DNA from: Acidobacteriota bacterium
Lineage (GTDB): Bacteria > Acidobacteriota > Terriglobia > Acidiferrales > UBA7541
Assembly (NCBI GenBank): GCA_013289695.1
Contig: JABCZK010000001.1
Location: 62,001 to 126,000, forward strand
Direction: 5' to 3'
Length of the DNA stretch: 64,000 nucleotides
Below are positions 56,504-64,000 of the stretch, one piece after another (within the stretch, counting starts at the first letter, position 1; each line of letters opens with the position of its first letter). The position numbers were made by a program, and so were the translations under genes. Under the pieces are notes generated by a model, which was given only the letters and a program-made list of their open reading frames with translations, ran no database searches and had not been told where the DNA came from.

Positions 56504-58565
56504 GGCCTTCCACTCTGCGGGCTACTGCGCCGATCGCGGGAGTGGCTTCGGCGATCGCGTCGGCCCAGGATCTTTCTGTGGCGGGGCGCAAGACTAATGC
56601 GGTGCGCCGGTTTGGCAGCAGCGCAAGACCGGTACCGAGCACTACTACGATTCCGCCGAACCAAATCCATTTAATCAGGGGTAGCAAGTAGGCGTGAATC
56701 ACCGGCTTGCCGCTTTCCGGGCTGCGGCCTGCGTACACGACGTACAAATCGCGCAGGGGCGAGGATTGAATCGCGACCATGGTTTCGGTCACTTGGCTGG
56801 CGTGGAACAAGCGGCGCTCGGGGAACAACATCATGTCTGACTTTCCGTTCTTGAATACTTCCAGCGTGGCGCGGTCGGATTCGAAGTTGGCGTTATCCAA
56901 GTGATCGAAATTCTGGCACAAGACCGTGTACGGGCCGATGCGCAGCGATTCGCCGACGGCCATCTCCTTTTGCAGGTCTTTGTTGAAAGGAGTGCCGGCG
57001 ATACCGATGAAAACCAGGACCATGCCCAAATGGATGACGTAGCCGCCGTAGCGACGAGTGTTACGCATGGTCAGCTCACCCGTGGCGGTGAAAAAATTCG
57101 TGCCGTCACGTGAGGCGATGACGCGCGCGCCGCGGAAAAATTCCGATCCGATCGTCAGCGTAACAAAGACGCCGAGAATCAGGCACAGCAGCGAATAAAT
57201 ATCGCGGAAGCCGAAAATGAATCCGATGATTCCGGCGAGGATTCCGCCGCCGAATGGCCACGCGAAATTACGCTTCAAGGCGTCGAAGGACGTCTTGCGC
57301 CAGGCGAGCAGCGGGCCGACGCCCGTGAGCAGCAGAAGGAAAAGCGCGATCGGGACGTTTACTTTATTAAAGAAAGGCGCGCCGACGCTGATTTTGCTGC
57401 CCTGCACCCATTCGGAAAGCACCGGGAACAGCGTGCCCCACAGCACCGCGAAGCACGCGGCGAGAAGGATGAGATTGTTGAACAGGAAACTGGATTCGCG
57501 GGAGACCAGCGAATCGAGTTGGTTGTCGCTGCGCAGGTAATCGCGATTTTTCCAGTACGCGGCGAAGCAGACGACAAAAGTAATGATCAGGAATCCGACA
57601 AACCAGCTGCCGATGGAAGATTGCGCGAACGCGTGCACAGAGCTGACGACGCCGGAGCGCGTGAGCATGGTGCCGAGGATGCAGAGCATGAACGTCGTAA
57701 AGACCAGCCAAACGTTCCAAACTTTCATCATGCCGCGCTTTTCCTGCATCATCACGGAATGCAGAAACGCGGTGCCGGTGATCCACGGGAGGAGCGATGC
57801 GTTTTCCACCGGGTCCCACGCCCAGTAGCCACCCCAGCCTAGCATTGCGTAGGCCCAGTGCGCGCCGAGCAGGATGCCGATGCTTTGGAAGCACCAGGCG
57901 ATCATGGTCCAGCGGCGGGTGATGTGAATCCATTTCTCGCCGGGGTAGCGGCCGAGCAGCGCCGCCAGAGCAAACGCGAACGGGACGGAGAATCCGGTGT
58001 AGCCAAGATAGAGCATCGGCGGATGAATAACCATCTCGGGATATTGCAGCAGCGGAGTTAGTCCATGGCCCTCGGACATTTTCGCAAGACGCATGACGCC
58101 CGCGCCGTCGGGTCCGGCCAGCACGCGAAAAGGAGTAGCTACGAAATTATTGAGCGTGAGGAAAAAAGTCTGCACGCCAGCCAGCACGACGCCGACGTAG
58201 GGCATCAGTTCCGGATGGCGTTTCCGATTCAGAAACAGGACTAAGAACGCGTAGATGGAAAGCAGCCAGGACCAGAAAAGCAGTGAGCCTTCCTGGCCGG
58301 CCCACAGCGCGGCAAATTTATAGAAGCCAGGGAGCGCGCGATTGCTGTGCTCGACGACGTACACGATCGAAAAATCATTGGTGAAGAAAAAATATTCCAG
58401 ACAGCCGACGGCGACCGTCACCAGGACGAATACGGCCATGCCGGCGTTGCGCGCACTTTTGGTGAGCAGCGTGCGCCGCGTGAGGATACCTGCTATTCCC
58501 GCAAGGACCGCGTAAACTGCGGCCAAGAAAGCGAGCAGCAGTGCAAATGAACCTAAAATATCCAC
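56496..58565 (-). CDS. ccmF: heme lyase CcmF
   Basis: LWAGQEGSLLFWSWLLS, HWAYAMLGWGGYWAWDPVENASLLPWITGTAFLHSVMMQE. Confidence 0.95.
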   Translation of the reverse strand: MDILGSFALLLAFLAAVYAVLAGIAGILTRRTLLTKSARNAGMAVFVLVTVAVGCLEYFFFTNDFSIVYVVEHSNRALPGFYKFAALWAGQEGSLLFWSWLLSIYAFLVLFLNRKRHPELMPYVGVVLAGVQTFFLTLNNFVATPFRVLAGPDGAGVMRLAKMSEGHGLTPLLQYPEMVIHPPMLYLGYTGFSVPFAFALAALLGRYPGEKWIHITRRWTMIAWCFQSIGILLGAHWAYAMLGWGGYWAWDPVENASLLPWITGTAFLHSVMMQEKRGMMKVWNVWLVFTTFMLCILGTMLTRSGVVSSVHAFAQSSIGSWFVGFLIITFVVCFAAYWKNRDYLRSDNQLDSLVSRESSFLFNNLILLAACFAVLWGTLFPVLSEWVQGSKISVGAPFFNKVNVPIALFLLLLTGVGPLLAWRKTSFDALKRNFAWPFGGGILAGIIGFIFGFRDIYSLLCLILGVFVTLTIGSEFFRGARVIASRDGTNFFTATGELTMRNTRRYGGYVIHLGMVLVFIGIAGTPFNKDLQKEMAVGESLRIGPYTVLCQNFDHLDNANFESDRATLEVFKNGKSDMMLFPERRLFHASQVTETMVAIQSSPLRDLYVVYAGRSPESGKPVIHAYLLPLIKWIWFGGIVVVLGTGLALLPNRRTALVLRPATERSWADAIAEATPAIGAVARRVEGHD

Positions 58566-58775
58566 GGATTCTCCGGCGATGCTTTCTCAGTTATCCAGAA
58601 CACGAATACCAAATTGCATTCCGGCAAACTAAAGACGCGGCTTCAGGGGGCCAAAGCCCCTGATTTTGCGGCGATCGACGGAGGGGTCCTTCGATCCTGC
58701 CACTGGCAAGATCTCAGGATAAACTGAAAGCCCCGCCCGTCCGAATCACGCATCCATGAGATGCCTTCAGGAGAC

Positions 58776-59234
58776 TTAATTTCCTGAAGGTCGCGCACCG
58801 GCGCCCGTCGAAGTTTGCCCTGGCTGCGGCGCGGCCGAAGTGCCCACCGGAGCTGCTTCGTATTTGGAGGCGCACTTGGCCTGGACTTGCTCGGCCTCGA
58901 AATGATTATCTGGCAGCATCTTGCCTTCCACCAGGGCTTGCGCGCCGTCTTTGAATGTGTCGGGCAGCGGATCGCGTCCAACGTAGCTTATCGGGAGATC
59001 CCTGCCCTGCTCCGTCAGCACAAAATCCACGCGGCCGGCCACGCGAGCGATCGAGCCTGCGCGCACGTTTCCAGAGACGCGCATGCGTTGGTGCAGCGAC
59101 GCGCCTTGCAGCGTGGAAAGCTCCGTGATCGTGTGGTAATAGGTCTTGCTTTGCGTGAAGCCGACGTAGGCCAGGGCCAGCAGCGTCGCGACGATAATTC
59201 CCGAGCCGATTAGGAATTTATGCCGAGCATTCAT
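58776..59234 (-). CDS. ccmE: heme chaperone CcmE, CxxxY variant
   Basis: KFLIGSGIIVATLLALAYVGF, RMRVSGNVRAGSIARVAGRVDFVLTEQG, ALVEGKMLPDNHFEAEQVQAKCASKYEA. ATG at 59234. Confidence 0.9.
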   Translation of the reverse strand: MNARHKFLIGSGIIVATLLALAYVGFTQSKTYYHTITELSTLQGASLHQRMRVSGNVRAGSIARVAGRVDFVLTEQGRDLPISYVGRDPLPDTFKDGAQALVEGKMLPDNHFEAEQVQAKCASKYEAAPVGTSAAPQPGQTSTGAGARPSGN

Positions 59235-59628
59235 GTGAAGGCACCATCCTACGCCTGAATGAAACAGAGGGATTCTAACATAACGCGTGTGCGCGGCCGA
59301 AAGGCTATTCACCACATCGAGTTGGGCGGAGCCCCGTGGATTCGAAGTATCTCCGTGGCGGTGGAATTCAAAGCCACCACGGGTGAACGCAGATGAACAC
59401 TGATGAACACAGATAAGGCACATCGGAGATGAATCCTAACGAAAGAGCCGAGGTGAGCGCGGTTCGGTGGGGCTGGACTGGGCGCCACAAAGTCAAAGGC
59501 GCCCGCCGCAAAAGCAGGCGGCCGCTACAACGTCAAAACCTTGGCGGCGCAGGATCATTTGCCACGGCGGTAGCCGGTGGTGGCACAGGCTACCGCCGCG
59601 GTGGAGTGGTTGATGCGAAGGCGATACC

Positions 59629-60222
59629 TCAGAAGCGGAACGAAACACCTACGTAGGGCTCGGCCAGGTTGGTTTTGGCGTTAGTGACCTGCGTAGGAAC
59701 CGAAAAGTCAGCGGCGGTATAGACGAGCCCGCGGTATCCGGCCTGCACGCTGAAACGGTTGGTGAGTCTGTAGGCGACCCCGCCGCCATAGAGCAGCACT
59801 GGGCGATTTTGGCTTACCGCGGGGCCGGTGGAACCGGCGAAGACCGGAGAAAAGAACAATGCGCCCGTGCCGGCTTCGACGAACGGGTGGAAGCGAGCGT
59901 CGCGATCTACGCCGAAAGTGAACATATAGGCAAGGGTGGCTTCCTGAACGCGCGCTTGCGTGACCGTGCCGGTATTATAGACCTGCGAAAAAAGCGTGTT
60001 GCCGTAGTTTGCTTCGACCGCGCTCCAGCGATTGAAATGATAACGATAGTTGACCAGGAACCCGCCGGAATCAGTGGCGGTGTCCATGACACCGAAACCA
60101 TTCGCTTGCTTCTGAAAGTTTCCGGTGAAGTTCGCGGACACTTCTGAACTGCCATTCTGCGCGAGCGCGGGCAGGGACAGCAGAGCCAGCGCCGTTACGA
60201 GCAGACCTGTCTTGATTCGCAT
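59629..60222 (-). CDS. outer-membrane beta-barrel protein
   Basis: Signal peptide ...LPALAQ; alternating strands; terminal YVGVSFRF. Confidence 0.78.
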   Translation of the reverse strand: MRIKTGLLVTALALLSLPALAQNGSSEVSANFTGNFQKQANGFGVMDTATDSGGFLVNYRYHFNRWSAVEANYGNTLFSQVYNTGTVTQARVQEATLAYMFTFGVDRDARFHPFVEAGTGALFFSPVFAGSTGPAVSQNRPVLLYGGGVAYRLTNRFSVQAGYRGLVYTAADFSVPTQVTNAKTNLAEPYVGVSFRF

Positions 60223-60545
60223 TTCTCAATGCCTCCGTTGTTTTTTTGAGCAGGCCTCTCCGCGCGCCGGCACACCCGTGGCGATAAAGGTCCACGCATT
60301 TTTTGTTTTGAGAGCTATCGGCTGACTACCAACGTGACTGAGTCCGCGAGGTCAACCGCAATCGCGTGAACACTGAGGAGCTCCAGTGCCTTGGACGGCA
60401 CGGACGCGAGGCGGGTTGCACGATTTGCCTGAAACGACGGAAAATTATTTACAAAGTTTTGGAACTTTTTGCGCGGTGAGTGCAGCGCGCAACGTGGCAA
60501 TTTTTGCGAGCGCGGCGGTAGTTGCGGCACGGCGTTTCGCTTACG

Positions 60546-61142
60546 TCAGCTGTGGTGGGCCAGGGCTTTGGTCAGGCGATCGCCTAGGGCGGCGCCGAAT
60601 TCGGCGTGATGCCGTGGGTCGCTGTTGCTCCGATCGTCGAATGGCGCGCCATCGAGCAGTATCAAGCGGTCAGCCCAGGAGTTGCTTTGGAACAGCGCGA
60701 TGAGCGGTTGCAATGCTTGCGAAATTGGCGCGACGAATTTTGGTTTGTAGGAAGTGTTCACGCGCAGCAGGACTCTGGGGGCGAGTTTGCTGACGGCTGC
60801 GGCGAGCTGTTCGGACGATTCGATCGGACATTCGACGGCATAGGCAAGATAAAGGCCGCGGCGCTGAAATTCGGTCCAGACTGGTTCTTCCTCCGTTGTG
60901 TCGTGAGGCTTGCGGCCGACGGATTTCGCGATTTCGTCGAAGAACATTTGCGACGCGACCGAACGCTTGACGAAGCCTGCGGCGCGGTAGAAATCGTCTG
61001 CGGGCGTGGCCATGGGGGCGGCATCGAGTAAAAGTACCTGGATGTGGATCGGGCGGAAGCGCGTGGCTAATTCGAGGCGCTCGATGCGGCGGCGGATGTG
61101 GGCTTCGTCAACCTGAGCGCCGCAGCCATCACAAATTGGCAT
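60546..61142 (-). CDS. hypothetical protein
   Basis: 198-aa ORF with N-terminal CDGCGAQVDEAHIRRR; no confident family. Confidence 0.6.
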   Translation of the reverse strand: MPICDGCGAQVDEAHIRRRIERLELATRFRPIHIQVLLLDAAPMATPADDFYRAAGFVKRSVASQMFFDEIAKSVGRKPHDTTEEEPVWTEFQRRGLYLAYAVECPIESSEQLAAAVSKLAPRVLLRVNTSYKPKFVAPISQALQPLIALFQSNSWADRLILLDGAPFDDRSNSDPRHHAEFGAALGDRLTKALAHHS

Positions 61143-61303
61143 TCACAATTCTCCGTTATGTGGAATGGCCAATCGCAAGGATGACACGGGGCGCGTGCGC
61201 GGTGCAAGGTGCGTAGATTTTCCCGCCCAGGGTGGCGGAGGAGATAGAGGAAGCATAGGAAGTGGAGGAAAACCGGTGCGGTAGGCTGCGCTGTTGGCGC
61301 GGA

Positions 61304-61729
61304 CTAGCGGTTGAACTTTTCGTTTTGGTTGCTGCTCTTGTTGTCGGACTTTGCGATTTCTGGCGTCGGGTCAACAGAGGGCGCGCTCGGATTGTTTTGC
61401 GCGGCGGCGCCCAGTTTGCTACGCAGGCAGCCGACCAGTTCGGGAGCCATCTCGGAAATGTTCATGCCGTCGGACACCAGAAATTTGCAGCTTAGGATGG
61501 GACGCGCCTGATCGTCATCGGAAAGCTGGCAGCTTACTTTGCAATACTGGCATTCCTGGTTCCAGCAGAAACGGCCATAGGGGATGGTTTCCGGGCTGAT
61601 GAATTGGAACGCGCGCAGCAGCGAATTTCTTTCCGGGACAAGGAACGTCTTCCCCAGAATGGTGATTTCAACCAGTTTTTCGTAAGGCCGAAAAATCTCG
61701 TCCATAAGCGGTGTGCTCGCGTCTGCCAT
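61304..61729 (-). CDS. 2Fe-2S ferredoxin-like protein
   Basis: ITILGKTFLVPERNSLLRAF, CWNQECQYCKVSC...ILSCKFLVSDGMNI. Confidence 0.75.
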   Translation of the reverse strand: MADASTPLMDEIFRPYEKLVEITILGKTFLVPERNSLLRAFQFISPETIPYGRFCWNQECQYCKVSCQLSDDDQARPILSCKFLVSDGMNISEMAPELVGCLRSKLGAAAQNNPSAPSVDPTPEIAKSDNKSSNQNEKFNR

Positions 61730-61864
61730 TGGAGTCGTTTCCCCGCTATTGAAACTAAAGCACGACGGGGCCGAGGGCAATCGAAACACAGCCGTGACGT
61801 GTTCAATGCTCCAATGGGGAAGGTATTACGAAGCAGCTATTTTTCCGCGCTGTGTAGGCGAATT

Positions 61865-62224
61865 CTAGGCGTTGGGCGCGCGTTCGGGGACCAGCACGAC
61901 GAGCGTATAGGCGCCCAGCGCGATGCCGAGCGGACCGTTGGTCAATCCGAAGAAGGCTGCGACCAGGCCCAGGGTTCTGGCCGACGTGCCACTGGACATC
62001 AGGCCGAGACCAGCGATTATTGATACCACGCCGGCGACGATTCCGAGAATGATCGCAAAAATGAGAAAACCGTGGAATAGGTCCATCAACGTGAACGGAT
62101 TGGGCACGCGGGTGAGCAGCGCGCCCCACATGAGGGTGAGCGTGCCGTTGTAGAGAAAGAGTCCGAGAGCGCCGACGAGGCGTAGGACACCATACAGCAC
62201 CCACAAAATTCCAAGATTTCGCAT
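61865..62224 (-). CDS. small membrane protein
   Basis: MRNLGILWVLYGVLRLVGALGLFLYNGTLTLMWG...; several TMs. Confidence 0.65.
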   Translation of the reverse strand: MRNLGILWVLYGVLRLVGALGLFLYNGTLTLMWGALLTRVPNPFTLMDLFHGFLIFAIILGIVAGVVSIIAGLGLMSSGTSARTLGLVAAFFGLTNGPLGIALGAYTLVVLVPERAPNA

Positions 62225-62415
62225 CGATACCTCCGAAAGCGCCGCTAAAACGACCAACAATCGAATAGGACTACAAGGGACGCGGGGTGTCAAGGAGCGT
62301 GCGGATACAAATTCAAACCCACGTCAACGGCTGCCCGGTCCCGCTTTGCGGGACCGGCCACTACAGAGCAAACACCTTGGCGCGCAGGTATTTTCACCTG
62401 GCGCGTTATGCCATT

Positions 62416-62940
62416 TCAGTTAGGCGTCGCGATTTGCTCGTATGCGCGAGCGGCGTGCCCGGGCAACAGTATGACAAGCGTGTAAACGCCAATCGCAGTC
62501 CCAAACGGAATGCTGATCACGCAAATGAATGCCGCTACGATGGCCAGTACGCGCGCGGTGCGCTTGCGTTGCAGCAGCGCGGCCCCCGCGAAGATTCCCA
62601 GAATTCCTGTAGCGACGCCGTAGATCGCAGTGAGCGCGTAGAACACGTGCATGAAACGAAAAATTGGAAAAGGAAAGGGAATGTTACTGTGCGAGAAAGC
62701 ATCCTGCATCGCAGGGAGAAAGTAGTGGCTGAATGCCAGCGTCCAGGCCGCCATCACGATGTGAAAAATGCTGTACACGAGCCAGAGGATGCCCAAGACT
62801 CGAACGTGATTGCTGAGGACCTGCACGGGGTCTGGGACGATGAATTGCGGTGTATTCGCTGGTCCAGGCACTGCGTTGCCGCAGGATTTGCAGAAGCGCG
62901 CGCCTTCGTCGAGTGCGCTTCCGCAGTGTTGGCAGAACAT
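62416..62940 (-). CDS. zinc-ribbon membrane protein, paralogous to the neighbour
   Basis: MFCQHCGSALDEGARFCKSCGN then VRVLGILWLVYSIFHIVMAAWTLAFSHYF... Confidence 0.75.
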   Translation of the reverse strand: MFCQHCGSALDEGARFCKSCGNAVPGPANTPQFIVPDPVQVLSNHVRVLGILWLVYSIFHIVMAAWTLAFSHYFLPAMQDAFSHSNIPFPFPIFRFMHVFYALTAIYGVATGILGIFAGAALLQRKRTARVLAIVAAFICVISIPFGTAIGVYTLVILLPGHAARAYEQIATPN

Positions 62941-63000
62941 CGGATTTCTCCGTCGGAAAATCTGGCGCGGGCTTGCTAACTCATATCACAGAATTTCGAT

Positions 63001-64000
63001 CTAGGCGAAGAATTGGCCCATGCGGCGGAATTTTTCGTAGCGTTGGTCCACGATCTGGCGCGCAGAAAGGTGCGACAGCTCACCGAGCGCGCGGGTGAGG
63101 AAGGGATCGAGCATTTTCGCAGCGGCTTCGGGATCGTTGTGCGCGCCGCCGTCCGGCTCCGGAACAATTTCGTCGATTAATTTCATCTCCAGCAAATCCG
63201 GCGCGGTAATCTTCAAGGCTTCGGCGGCGATTTCCGCTTTGGTAGAATCGCGCCACATGATGGAAGCGCAGCCTTCCGGGGAGATCACCGAGTACACGGA
63301 ATTTTCCAGCATGTACACGCGGTCGCCGACGGCGATCGCCAGTGCGCCACCCGAACCGCCTTCGCCAGTGATGGTGATGACAATGGGCACAGGCAAGCGT
63401 GACATCTCCCGCAAATTGTGCGCAATCGCTTCGGCTTGGCCGCGCTCTTCCGCATCCACGCCGGGATATGCGCCGGGCGTATCCACGAAGACGATGACGG
63501 GACGGCCGAATTTCGCCGCCAGGTGTATGGCGCGTAGAGCCTTGCGGTAGCCTTCCGGCTTGGCTTGCCCGAAATTGCGCGCGAGGCGCTGCTTGGTGTC
63601 GCGGCCCTTTTGGCTACCGACAATCATCACGGGCTGGCCGTGAAATTTGGCCATGCCGGTGATCAGCGCGGGATCGTCGGCGAAATTGCGGTCACCGTGA
63701 ATTTCGGAAAAGTTCTCGAAGAGGAGGCGGATGTAATCGTCGGTGTAAGGGCGCTGCGGGTGGCGGGCGAGCAGCAGGCGCTGCCATGCGCCCAGGTGGA
63801 TGTAGAACTCGCGCTTGAGCTCGTCCACCTCCTTGCGGATGCGCTCGATCTCGCCGGACTGTTCTCCGGTGGGGGCGCTGAGGCGGCTCAGGTCGGCGAC
63901 GTCGCGCTCGAGCGCGTCGATGGCGCGCTGTTTCAGTTTGTCTATTTCACCCGGCGTGGGAGCAGCGGCGGATTTCAGTGCAGCCGGTTGCGGAGCTACT
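63001..64000 (-). CDS. accA: acetyl-CoA carboxylase carboxyltransferase alpha subunit (5' end beyond window)
   Basis: REFYIHLGAWQRLLLARHPQRPYTDDYIRLLFENFSEIHGDRNFADDPALITGMA, GEGGSGGALAIAVGDRVYMLENSVYSVISPEGCASIMWRD; frame stays open upstream (EIERIRKEVDELKRE) to the edge. Confidence 0.95.
   Translation of the reverse strand, partial: VAPQPAALKSAAAPTPGEIDKLKQRAIDALERDVADLSRLSAPTGEQSGEIERIRKEVDELKREFYIHLGAWQRLLLARHPQRPYTDDYIRLLFENFSEIHGDRNFADDPALITGMAKFHGQPVMIVGSQKGRDTKQRLARNFGQAKPEGYRKALRAIHLAAKFGRPVIVFVDTPGAYPGVDAEERGQAEAIAHNLREMSRLPVPIVITITGEGGSGGALAIAVGDRVYMLENSVYSVISPEGCASIMWRDSTKAEIAAEALKITAPDLLEMKLIDEIVPEPDGGAHNDPEAAAKMLDPFLTRALGELSHLSARQIVDQRYEKFRRMGQFFA

Noticed and set aside
225-62370. 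CRISPR array
   Set aside because: Repeats are dispersed, palindromic and of irregular spacing; no regular repeat-spacer unit and no cas genes.
1-64000. Transposase or RAYT gene in the window
   Set aside because: None of the translated ORFs shows a Y1 HUH or DDE transposase motif, so any mobilising enzyme must be encoded elsewhere.
1-64000. tRNA or rRNA genes
   Set aside because: No cloverleaf with a T-loop GTTCRANNC in proper context, and no rRNA signature recognised by eye.

Overview
GC-rich bacterial chromosome segment. Gene content and the intergenic repeat style suggest an Acidobacteriota (Terriglobia-like) genome; this is inference. Recognisable core genes: NAD-isocitrate dehydrogenase, fur, uppS-cdsA-dxr-rseP, mutS, anmK, tsaC/ywlC, a TrmH-type methyltransferase, rarA, hisC, an rluB-type pseudouridine synthase, scpAB, trpS and accA (5' end off the window edge). 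From about 39.4 to 59.2 kb there is a large respiratory/heme locus on the minus strand: ctaB, ctaA, a cupredoxin-like lipoprotein, a 1085-aa octaheme cytochrome c, a split cytochrome b, a Rieske protein, hemH, and ccmD/C/B/A/H/F/E. Points of most interest: (1) about 30 intergenic palindromes of several unrelated stem families that all carry CTAC at the + strand 3' end (GTAG head on the - strand, as in REP/RAYT elements), all in one orientation; (2) a second small element (CCTTCGA..CTCAGGATGAA..) nested repeatedly inside the loops of different palindrome families; (3) an unannotated ~240-nt structured ncRNA gene with a TTGACA-17-TACTAG promoter and a strong terminator, next to a metal-transport pair; (4) that pair: an MgtE-type sensor lacking its channel domain plus a divergent Nramp-like transporter; (5) a small gene interrupted by one in-frame TAG, invisible in the ORF track; (6) a CcmE with CxxxY in place of HxxxY. 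All calls come from reading the sequence and the supplied translations; no searches were run.
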